A DNA stretch of 61,505 nucleotides from positions 1 to 61,505 of the forward strand of contig NZ_VCNK01000034.1 of assembly GCF_006265095.1 (NCBI RefSeq), in the 5' to 3' direction. Of this stretch, positions 54,922 through 61,505 are shown one piece after another; position 1 is the stretch's first letter; each line of letters begins with the position of its first letter. Below the pieces are notes generated by a model. It did not search any database. It saw nothing but the letters and a program-made list of their open reading frames with translations, and was not told the origin of the DNA. The position numbers and the translations under genes were made by a program. The DNA comes from Phaeobacter sp. B1627. Its GTDB lineage: Bacteria > Pseudomonadota > Alphaproteobacteria > Rhodobacterales > Rhodobacteraceae.

Positions 54922-55542
54922 TCACGCCCATGCATAATTGAAGGAAACCGAAATGCGCTCTTCTTCCGACATGCTCATCGGAACTTCGTGGCGCACGAAA
55001 CTCTCCCACAGCAAAACATCCCCAACCTTTGGCGTCTCATAAACGAAGGTCCGCAGTTCCCGGCGACAGTCCTTGAGGCGCGGCGGGTGGGCCATCATCA
55101 TGGCGTGGCGCGGATCTTCGAGTTTCAATGCGGAGGCACCGTCGGGCATTGCGACATAGGTGGTTCCGGAAATTACCGAATGCGGATGAATATGGCTCGC
55201 ATGCGTTCCACCCTCCGGAAGTATATTGATCCAGAGGTCCTCAAGCCGCAGATCACGCCCGTCCAGATTGAGCTCCAGATCCTCCGCAAATGCCGCGACA
55301 TGGGCATCGAGGGATTTCACGAGCTCGGCAAATATCGGAAACCGCCAGGGCAGGTCCGTCAGTGATGCGTATGACGTATAGCCGGGATACCCGTTTGCTT
55401 CGCACCACTCCTGTCCGGCCTCGTCGTCCTCGGCAATGGTCAGGCAGGACACTTCCAATTCCTGCGAATCTATTTTGGGATCGTGCTCCGCCAGCGGCGC
55501 ACGGTAAAGACGGGTCACAAAGAGAGAATCGATCTGGGGCAT
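54922..55542 (-). CDS. TIGR02466-type putative 2-oxoglutarate/Fe(II) oxygenase
   Basis: The 206-residue protein has WINILPEGGTHASHIHPHSVISGTTYV, with a His pair as iron ligands, LKLEDPR, and a C-terminal VLLWESFVRHEVPMS with the distal His and RISVSFNYAWA, the pattern of the TIGR02466 family of predicted dioxygenases. The substrate is unknown. ATG 55542 is chosen; a TTG six codons upstream is possible. It lies in the rplP-rpmC insertion. Confidence 0.85.
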   Translation of the reverse strand: MPQIDSLFVTRLYRAPLAEHDPKIDSQELEVSCLTIAEDDEAGQEWCEANGYPGYTSYASLTDLPWRFPIFAELVKSLDAHVAAFAEDLELNLDGRDLRLEDLWINILPEGGTHASHIHPHSVISGTTYVAMPDGASALKLEDPRHAMMMAHPPRLKDCRRELRTFVYETPKVGDVLLWESFVRHEVPMSMSEEERISVSFNYAWA

Positions 55543-55687
55543 AATCCGGTCATACCCCAAGCATCTGCCCCTTGGCGAGGGGGATACCGCCGCAGCACAG
55601 CAGCGGGCAAACGCCCTTAGGCGCCTCGCATGAATGCCCGGCCCGCATGCCCTCCTTGCTGCTCAGATTGCAGGATTGGGGATCTCG

Positions 55688-55984
55688 TCATCCGCCCTCC
55701 TGAAAGACAATGGTGCAATCATCGCGCATCCGGTCCAGACGGGGAGACAACGGGTTCGCAACCAGAAACCATCGCCAACCGCCTCCCGCTCCGGGCGCTG
55801 GGGAATAGGTGCACCCATTGGCCAATGTCCAATAGGTAGCAAAGTCATGCCTATAGGGGGCCTGGCTCACCTCCGTCAGCGGCTCACTTCCGGTCACACC
55901 GCGAATGGCCGGACCCGGCGCATCGGAAATAGCGCAGGCCCCCAAACAGGCTACCAAGACCAGAATTACGAAACTGAGCTGCAC
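55688..55984 (-). CDS. Small predicted lipoprotein
   Basis: The 98-residue protein starts at a GTG with GGAGG seven bases before it. The N-terminus VILVLVACLGAC is a signal with lipobox LGAC, so the mature protein would be lipid-anchored at Cys17. The rest (YWTLANGCTYSPAPGAGGGWRWFLVANP) has no family I recognise. Confidence 0.65.
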   Translation of the reverse strand: MQLSFVILVLVACLGACAISDAPGPAIRGVTGSEPLTEVSQAPYRHDFATYWTLANGCTYSPAPGAGGGWRWFLVANPLSPRLDRMRDDCTIVFQEGG

Positions 55985-56063
55985 GATACCCTCCTGCCGT
56001 CACCGCCCCACGGTAGGAACAAAATGTGAACAATTTCTGCAGAGGTCAAAAAGCTGTCGCAAA

Positions 56064-56100
56064 ATGAAAAAACCTCCCACCAGGTGACTGGCGGGAGGTT
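56064..56100 (-). terminator. Strong terminator after rplP
   Basis: AACCTCCCACCA and TGGCGGGAGGTT pair with one mismatch around a six-base loop; on the minus strand TTTTTTCATTTT follows. It ends the rplB-rpsS-rplV-rpsC-rplP unit. Confidence 0.85.
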
Positions 56101-56125
56101 TTGAATTTTGTACGTGAGACTGGCT

Positions 56126-56539
56126 TTACCAGTCTTCGCGAACCACGACGCGGGTCTGGACCGGCAGCTTCATAGCTGCAAGGCGCAGAGCTTCGCGGGC
56201 GATATCTTCACCGACACCGTCGATTTCGAACATCACACGGCCCGGTTTCACTTTGCACGCCCAGAAGTCCACGGAACCTTTACCCTTACCCATACGCACT
56301 TCGACGGGTTTGGAGGTCACAGGCGTGTCCGGGAAGATACGGATCCAGACACGACCCTGACGTTTCATGTGGCGGGTCATTGCACGACGGGCAGCTTCGA
56401 TCTGACGGGCGGTCACACGCTCGGGTGTGACAGCCTTCAGGCCGTAGGTGCCGAAGTTCAAGTCGGATCCGCCTTTTGCCAGGCCTTTGATCCGGCCTTT
56501 GTGCATCTTGCGGAATTTAGTACGCTTTGGCTGAAGCAT
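56126..56539 (-). CDS. rplP: 50S ribosomal protein L16
   Basis: The 137-residue protein shows [19 protein letters not shown] and [27 protein letters not shown], both conserved in L16 near the A-site tRNA. It ends a ribosomal segment with a strong terminator rather than running into rpmC. Confidence 0.99.
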   Translation of the reverse strand: MLQPKRTKFRKMHKGRIKGLAKGGSDLNFGTYGLKAVTPERVTARQIEAARRAMTRHMKRQGRVWIRIFPDTPVTSKPVEVRMGKGKGSVDFWACKVKPGRVMFEIDGVGEDIAREALRLAAMKLPVQTRVVVREDW

Positions 56540-56551
56540 GTCGCGTTCTCC

Positions 56552-57271
56552 TTAGCGATCGCCACGACGGTTGCCGCCTGCACCGCGAGGTGCCGGACCG
56601 TCCTGGAGTTCCTGAGCTTTACGGTCACGCGCAGCGGGATCATGTTCCATGATCTCACCTTTGAAGATCCACACTTTGATACCAATGATACCATAGGGGG
56701 TGGACGCTTCGGAATGAGCGTAATCGATGTCTGCGCGCAGCGTGTGCAGCGGCACACGACCTTCGCGATACCATTCAGTCCGCGCGATTTCTGCACCGCC
56801 CAGACGACCAGCCACGTTCACCCGGATACCCAGGGCGCCCATGCGCATGGCGTTCTGAACCGAGCGCTTCATTGCGCGACGGAAGGACACACGACGTTCC
56901 AGCTGCTGAGCGATGGACTCGCCGACCAGAGCTGCGTCGAGCTCCGGCTTGCGCACTTCAACGATGTTGAGGTGCAGCTCGGAGTCCGTCATCGCGGCCA
57001 GCTTCTTGCGAAGCACCTCGATGTCAGCGCCTTTCTTGCCGATGATCACGCCCGGGCGTGCGGTGTGGATGGTCACACGGCACTTTTTGTGCGGACGTTC
57101 GATGATCACGCGGGCGATACCGGCCTGCTTGCATTCATCCTTGATGAACTCACGAATTCGGATGTCCTCAAGAAGAAGATCACCGTAATCCTTGGTATCG
57201 GCGTACCAGCGGCTGTCCCAGGTGCGGTTGACCTGAAGGCGCATGCCGATTGGATTGACTTTATGTCCCAT
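56552..57271 (-). CDS. rpsC: 30S ribosomal protein S3
   Basis: The 239-residue protein shows [24 protein letters not shown], the KH domain [18 protein letters not shown] and the C-terminal [14 protein letters not shown]. It forms part of the mRNA entry site. Its start overlaps the rplV stop by one base. Confidence 0.99.
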   Translation of the reverse strand: MGHKVNPIGMRLQVNRTWDSRWYADTKDYGDLLLEDIRIREFIKDECKQAGIARVIIERPHKKCRVTIHTARPGVIIGKKGADIEVLRKKLAAMTDSELHLNIVEVRKPELDAALVGESIAQQLERRVSFRRAMKRSVQNAMRMGALGIRVNVAGRLGGAEIARTEWYREGRVPLHTLRADIDYAHSEASTPYGIIGIKVWIFKGEIMEHDPAARDRKAQELQDGPAPRGAGGNRRGDR

Positions 57272-57651
57272 TAGGCTTGCTCCTCAACTTGACGCACCTT
57301 GATGGTGATCTCCGCGAACGGCTTCAGGATCTTGCCGAACCGACCACGGGCCCGCGGGCGTCCGCGTTTCATGGTCATGTTCTTGCCAACCCAGGCCTCG
57401 GCGACGATGAGCTCATCGACGTCCAGGTTGTGGTTGTTTTCAGCGTTCGCAATAGCAGACTGCAGGCATTTCTTGACGTCCTGCGCGATCCGCTTGTTGG
57501 AGAACGTCAGGTCCGTCAGGGCCTTGTCCACCTTCTTGCCACGGATCATCTGTGCAACCAGGTTCAGTTTTTGCGGGGAAGTACGGAGCATGCGCAGTTT
57601 TGCCATTGCTTCGTTGTCTGCCACGCGGCGGGGGTTCTTATCCTTGCCCAT
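57271..57651 (-). CDS. rplV: 50S ribosomal protein L22
   Basis: The 126-residue protein has the [23 protein letters not shown] and [21 protein letters not shown] motifs of L22, whose loop lines the exit tunnel. The N-terminal [20 protein letters not shown] extension is usual in Rhodobacterales. Confidence 0.98.
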   Translation of the reverse strand: MGKDKNPRRVADNEAMAKLRMLRTSPQKLNLVAQMIRGKKVDKALTDLTFSNKRIAQDVKKCLQSAIANAENNHNLDVDELIVAEAWVGKNMTMKRGRPRARGRFGKILKPFAEITIKVRQVEEQA

Positions 57652-57654
57652 GAC

Positions 57655-57933
57655 TTACTTCCGCTTCGCTTTTTTGTCAGCGGCGTGACCGTAATAGGTC
57701 CGGGTCGGCGAATACTCACCGAACTTCTGACCGATCATGTCTTCCGTGACGTTGACAGGAATGTGCTTCTGACCGTTGTACACACCAAAGGTCAGACCCA
57801 CAAACTGGGGCAGAATGGTGGAACGACGAGACCAGATCTTGATCACTTCATTGCGACCCGAATCGCGCGCTGCTTCGGCTTTTTTCAGCACGTAAGCATC
57901 GACAAAGGGGCCTTTCCATACAGAGCGAGACAT
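57655..57933 (-). CDS. rpsS: 30S ribosomal protein S19
   Basis: The 92-residue protein begins [20 protein letters not shown] and contains [29 protein letters not shown] and [21 protein letters not shown], as in S19. It follows rplB by three bases. Confidence 0.99.
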   Translation of the reverse strand: MSRSVWKGPFVDAYVLKKAEAARDSGRNEVIKIWSRRSTILPQFVGLTFGVYNGQKHIPVNVTEDMIGQKFGEYSPTRTYYGHAADKKAKRK

Positions 57934-57936
57934 GTA

Positions 57937-58779
57937 TTAGCGCCCTTTCTTCTTGGCGTGACGCGAGCGGATGATCAGCTTTTGCGACGCCTTGTTCTTG
58001 TTACGGGTACGTGCGCCCTTGGTCGGCTTACCCCAAGGAGTAACCGGGTGACGACCACCAGAGGTCCGACCCTCACCACCACCATGCGGGTGATCGATCG
58101 GGTTCATGACCACACCACGGACGCTTGGACGTTTGCCCTTGTGGCGCATACGACCGGCTTTACCGTAGTTCTGGTTGGAGTTGTCGGGGTTGGACACGGC
58201 ACCAACGGTGGCCATGCATTCCTGACGCACGAGGCGCAGTTCGCCCGAGGACAGGCGGATCTGAGCGTAGCCACCATCACGGCCAACGAACTGAGCGTAG
58301 GTACCGGCTGCACGGGCGATCTGGCCGCCTTTGCCGGGCTTCATTTCGATGTTGTGAACGATGGTACCGATCGGCATGCCCGAGAACGGCATTGCGTTGC
58401 CCGGCTTGATGTCGGCCTTTGCGGAGGCTACGACCTTGTCGCCGACGGCCAGACGCTGCGGTGCGAGGATATAGGCCTGTTCGCCGTCCTCGTATTTCAC
58501 CAGCGCGATAAAGGCTGTGCGGTTGGGGTCATATTCAATGCGCTCGACGGTTGCGGCGACATCAAATTTATTCCGTTTGAAGTCAACGATCCGGTAAAGA
58601 CGCTTTGCGCCGCCACCACGGCGGCGGGAAGTAATACGTCCGGTGTTGTTCCGGCCGCCCGATTTGGTCAAACCCTCAGTGAGAGACTTGACCGGACGCC
58701 CTTTCCAAAGCTCCGAACGGTCGATCAGAACCAGCCCTCGCTGGCCCGGCGTCGTCGGCTTATACGACTTAAGTGCCAT
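57937..58779 (-). CDS. rplB: 50S ribosomal protein L2
   Basis: The 280-residue protein starts [20 protein letters not shown]; the peptidyl-transferase-near motif [38 protein letters not shown] is intact, including the conserved His. The frame is open upstream to 58818 but without homology. A 450-base gap separates it from rplW, which normally adjoins it. Confidence 0.99.
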   Translation of the reverse strand: MALKSYKPTTPGQRGLVLIDRSELWKGRPVKSLTEGLTKSGGRNNTGRITSRRRGGGAKRLYRIVDFKRNKFDVAATVERIEYDPNRTAFIALVKYEDGEQAYILAPQRLAVGDKVVASAKADIKPGNAMPFSGMPIGTIVHNIEMKPGKGGQIARAAGTYAQFVGRDGGYAQIRLSSGELRLVRQECMATVGAVSNPDNSNQNYGKAGRMRHKGKRPSVRGVVMNPIDHPHGGGEGRTSGGRHPVTPWGKPTKGARTRNKNKASQKLIIRSRHAKKKGR

Positions 58780-59231
58780 GCTTTCTGTCTTCCGTTTAGC
58801 TACGGTGAGTTGCCCCACCGTTGCAGATCCACAAGGCGAGGTGCCATCGGATCCGCTATGTTAAAGCCCCCTGCCTGATCTGCGCGACGTATCGCTGGTG
58901 CAGACGGGTTCAGGTGACCGCGGTTTATAGGGCCCCGAAGGTCCCAGGTTCGTATTTCCCGGCAAAAGATACGGCCCCGGAACGAATCCGAGGCCTGCGG
59001 GATGGACGGTCATTAGCAGAGGTTGCCGGGGCTGGCAATGGCCATAGCACACCGGCTGAGAGGTTCCCGCCCGTGCGGGCATAGATCCTCCCTCTCCGTG
59101 CCATCCCCCTGCGTCTCTCCGGTCAAGGGGGCCAGCATGCCCCCGCGGCCCGGCCCCATTTCCCGGTCCGGCAAACAGCGAAAAGGCCCCCGCGCGAACG
59201 AGGGCCTTTCCAAATCTCAAAGAGGCAAATC
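58780..59231. other. Gap between rplW and rplB with 5' hairpin
   Basis: These 452 bases hold no gene I can support. They contain the rplW terminator (59182-59209) and a stem-loop, ACGGTG/CACCGT at 58802-58821, in the leader of rplB. A promoter for rplB must lie here; TATAAA occurs on the minus strand near 58926-58931 but lacks a good -35. Confidence 0.5.
59182..59209 (-). terminator. Terminator after rplW
   Basis: On the minus strand AAAGGCCC and GGGCCTTT pair around a GC-rich loop and TTTTCG follows, about 22 bases after the rplW stop. Confidence 0.72.
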
Positions 59232-59528
59232 TCAGAGTCCGGTGGACACGTCGATTGTGTTGCCCTCTTCCAGGGTCACATAGGCTTTCTTGACGTCTTT
59301 CCGACGGCCCAGCGAGCCACGGAAGCGCTTGACCTTACCCTTGGTGATGGTTGTGTTGACCGCTTTCACCTTCACACCAAAGAGCGCCTCGACGGCCTCC
59401 TTGATCTGGGGTTTGTTGGTGTCGATTGCCACTTCGAAAACCACGGCACCGTTTTCGGACGCCATTGTGGATTTTTCAGTGATGATCGGCTTGCGGATCA
59501 CGTCGTAATGTTCTGCCTTCGCGCTCAT
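59232..59528 (-). CDS. rplW: 50S ribosomal protein L23
   Basis: The 98-residue protein shows [19 protein letters not shown] and [21 protein letters not shown], conserved in L23, the docking site for trigger factor and SRP at the tunnel exit. It overlaps rplD by four bases. Confidence 0.98.
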   Translation of the reverse strand: MSAKAEHYDVIRKPIITEKSTMASENGAVVFEVAIDTNKPQIKEAVEALFGVKVKAVNTTITKGKVKRFRGSLGRRKDVKKAYVTLEEGNTIDVSTGL

Positions 59529-60142
59529 TTCAGGCGAGCCTCCAGTGCTTCGACAGCCGACTTCGTGAGCACAAGTGTGTCACGTTTCAGGATGTCATAG
59601 ACGTTTGCGCCCATCGACGGCAGGATATCCAGACCTTCGATGTTCTTGGCGGCACGAGCGAAGCCTTCGTTGACAGCTGCGCCATCGATGACCAGCGCGC
59701 GTTTCCAGCCCAGGTTTGCAACCTGTTTGGCCAGAGCAGCGGTCTTGCCTTCGGACTCAGCATTCTCGATCACGACCAGCTCGCCCGCTTGTGCTTTGGC
59801 GGACAGCGCATGGCGCAGGCCCAGCTTGCGGAACTTTTTGGTCAGATCGTGGCCGTGGCTACGCGGGGTTGGACCTTTGTAGATACCACCCTTGCGGAAG
59901 ATCGGCGCGTTCCGGTCACCGTGACGTGCGCCACCGGTGCCTTTTTGGCGATAGATCTTCTTCGTCGAGTAGGACGTCTCGGAGCGGGTCTTCACCTTGT
60001 GGGTGCCGGCCTGCGCATTGTTGCGCTGCCAACGGACCACACGGTGCAGGATGTCCGCACGCGGTTCCAGACCGAACAGGTCTTCGGACAGTTCGATGTC
60101 GCCAGCGACGCCGCCGTCCAGTTTGATCACGTCAAGTTTCAT
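59525..60142 (-). CDS. rplD: 50S ribosomal protein L4
   Basis: The 205-residue protein has the extended loop [21 protein letters not shown] that reaches the exit tunnel. E. coli L4 autoregulates the S10 operon; no such leader is evident before rpsJ here. It overlaps rplC by four bases. Confidence 0.98.
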   Translation of the reverse strand: MKLDVIKLDGGVAGDIELSEDLFGLEPRADILHRVVRWQRNNAQAGTHKVKTRSETSYSTKKIYRQKGTGGARHGDRNAPIFRKGGIYKGPTPRSHGHDLTKKFRKLGLRHALSAKAQAGELVVIENAESEGKTAALAKQVANLGWKRALVIDGAAVNEGFARAAKNIEGLDILPSMGANVYDILKRDTLVLTKSAVEALEARLK

Positions 60143-60861
60143 GCTTCACCACCTTCCGCGGGAGCTTCGGCAGCAGATGCCTCGGCAGCAGTTTTCAGGG
60201 CGGCCGGGAACGGCAGACCCTCGGGGGCTTTTTTCTTCACGGCATCTTTGACGGTGACCCAGCCGGATTTCGGACCAGGAACAGCGCCTTTGATGAAGAC
60301 CAGACCACGGTCGGCGTCGGTACGGACGACTTCCAGGTTCTGAGTGGTCACACGGGCTGCACCCATGTGGCCGGCCATCTTCTTGCCTTTGAAGACTTTG
60401 CCCGGATCCTGACACTGACCGGTGGAGCCGTGCGAACGGTGAGAGATCGACACACCGTGAGACGCCCGCAGACCACCAAAGTTGTGACGCTTCATCGCAC
60501 CGGCAAAACCTTTACCGATAGAGGTCCCGGTGACGTCCACCTTCTGACCCGTCAGGAAGTGCTCGGCGGAGATTTCCGCACCCACTTCGATCAGGCCTTC
60601 AGCGGGAACGCGAAACTCGACCAGCTTCCGCTTCGGCTCGACTTTCGCAGTTGCGAAGTGGCCGCGCATGGCTTTGGAGACGCGCTTCACCTTGGCGGAA
60701 CCAGCACCGAGCTGAACAGCAGTGTAGCCGTCAGTTTCTTCGGTACGCTGAGCCACAACCTGCAGACCATCCAGATGAAGAACGGTCACAGGAATCTGCT
60801 TGCCGTCTTCCATGAACAAGCGGGTCATGCCCACTTTTTTAGCGATAATACCAGAGCGCAT
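60139..60861 (-). CDS. rplC: 50S ribosomal protein L3
   Basis: The 240-residue protein shows [16 protein letters not shown] and the [36 protein letters not shown] core with the Gln-containing loop. The C-terminal Ala/Glu-rich extension is common in alphaproteobacteria. Confidence 0.99.
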   Translation of the reverse strand: MRSGIIAKKVGMTRLFMEDGKQIPVTVLHLDGLQVVAQRTEETDGYTAVQLGAGSAKVKRVSKAMRGHFATAKVEPKRKLVEFRVPAEGLIEVGAEISAEHFLTGQKVDVTGTSIGKGFAGAMKRHNFGGLRASHGVSISHRSHGSTGQCQDPGKVFKGKKMAGHMGAARVTTQNLEVVRTDADRGLVFIKGAVPGPKSGWVTVKDAVKKKAPEGLPFPAALKTAAEASAAEAPAEGGEA

Positions 60862-60879
60862 ATATTCTACCCTCCGATC

Positions 60880-61194
60880 TTAAGACTGCAGCTTGATTTC
60901 GACATCAACACCAGCGGCGAGGTCGAGCTTCATCAGCGCGTCCACGGTCTGGGGAGTCGGATCAACAATGTCGAGCATACGCTTGTGCGTACGGATTTCG
61001 AACTGATCGCGGGATTTCTTGTCGACGTGAGGACCACGCAGAACAGTGAATTTCTCGATCTTGTTCGGCAGCGGAATCGGGCCGCGCACCTGCGCGCCGG
61101 TCCGCTTGGCAGTGTTGACGATCTCTTGCGTGCTGGCATCCAGAACGCGATAGTCAAATGCCTTCAGCCGGATACGAATATTTTGGCTTTGCAT
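60880..61194 (-). CDS. rpsJ: 30S ribosomal protein S10
   Basis: The 104-residue protein starts [19 protein letters not shown] and contains [37 protein letters not shown], as in S10/NusE, which also works in antitermination. It opens the cluster 18 bases before rplC. Confidence 0.99.
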   Translation of the reverse strand: MQSQNIRIRLKAFDYRVLDASTQEIVNTAKRTGAQVRGPIPLPNKIEKFTVLRGPHVDKKSRDQFEIRTHKRMLDIVDPTPQTVDALMKLDLAAGVDVEIKLQS

Positions 61195-61505
61195 TTCATA
61201 GCCTTATCTTAGGCGTTGGAGTTGAGAGGAAGGCCCGCGACCACCGCAGAACCTTCATCGAACCCAAAAGGCGGGAATCACCCCGCCTTTGCCCCGCCTG
61301 GCGGGATGGCGCTCTATACGTCCGATTGTGACCTGAAGCAAGGGGGAAGCGCATGTGATCCCTCGCGCCCGACGCAGGTTCCAGGGCGGGTCTCGGGGCA
61401 AGTCCGGGAGTAGTCCCAGAGCAAGGCCCACCGAGTGCCCGACGGGCCTTTTGGCGAGGCCCGCTCCCGCCTGTCAGCCTGGCACGAAAAAGGGCGCCGC
61501 GGGGG
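61195..61505. other. Upstream region of rpsJ at window edge
   Basis: The last 311 bases hold no gene that I can recognise. A hairpin (61266-61289) marks the end of a minus-strand gene beyond the edge, by convention tuf, though it is not in view. The rpsJ promoter should lie between the hairpin and 61195. Confidence 0.45.
61266..61289 (-). terminator. Terminator upstream of rpsJ
   Basis: AAAGGCGGG and CCCGCCTTT form a perfect 9-bp stem with a six-base loop; TTTT follows on the minus strand. It probably ends the gene preceding rpsJ. Confidence 0.7.

Noticed and set aside
1-61505. CRISPR arrays, transposases, integrases and prophage genes
   Set aside because: No regularly spaced repeats of CRISPR type and no transposase or integrase signatures were found on either strand; the rarA scar is the only clear sign of gene exchange.

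Overview
The window is chromosomal DNA of an alphaproteobacterium, most likely a marine Rhodobacterales (Roseobacter-group) species. Support comes from the GC-rich coding style, adk sitting between secY and rpsM, the BztABCD-type amino-acid transporter, the rpmH-rnpA-yidD ... yidC-yihA ... argB order, ATP12 family protein, and roseobacter-style accessory genes. No genus can be assigned from the sequence alone.

Left part (1-8.3 kb): a 1070-residue reductive dehalogenase fused to its own flavin/2Fe-2S reductase module lies divergently from a two-gene RND efflux system. From 8.4 to 12.5 kb there are two identical tRNA-Arg(ACG) genes and an operon of TVP38-like membrane protein, mercuric-reductase-like flavoprotein and orphan histidine kinase.

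Middle (12.9-31.9 kb) is mostly housekeeping: rpmH-rnpA-yidD, ttcA, a GGDEF-like/EAL protein, yidC, yihA, a DUF2946-like small protein plus a PepSY membrane protein, an SDR, argB, a 4Fe-4S protein coupled to a SixA-like phosphatase, the bztABCD amino-acid ABC transporter, ATP12, a HAD phosphatase and an RluA-type pseudouridine synthase.

From 31.9 to 39.3 kb: crcB, a Tat-exported multicopper oxidase, an intact but atypical rarA, a frameshifted helicase remnant, a decayed second rarA next to degP, and a DAHP synthase gene preceded by what reads as a complete transcription attenuator with a Phe/Tyr/Trp-rich leader peptide. The rarA remnants suggest that a resident rarA was broken and a foreign one took its place.

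Right part (41.6-61.2 kb, all minus strand): the S10-spc-alpha ribosomal-protein cluster in the order rpsJ-rplC-rplD-rplW / rplB-rpsS-rplV-rpsC-rplP / rpmC-rpsQ-rplN-rplX-rplE-rpsN-rpsH-rplF-rplR / rpsE-rpmD / rplO / secY-adk / rpsM-rpsK-rpoA-rplQ. It is unusually segmented: hairpin terminators follow rplW, rplP, rplR, rpmD, rplO, adk and rplQ. A 3.7-kb block of four non-ribosomal genes (M14-type deacylase, sulfotransferase, 2OG-Fe(II) oxygenase, lipoprotein) separates rplP from rpmC. A free-standing DUF1127 gene with its own promoter, palindrome and terminator separates rpmD from rplO.

The signals I consider most worth following are the apparently leaderless aromatic attenuator upstream of the DAHP synthase, the rarA replacement scar, the self-sufficient reductive dehalogenase, and the foreign blocks inside the ribosomal cluster.
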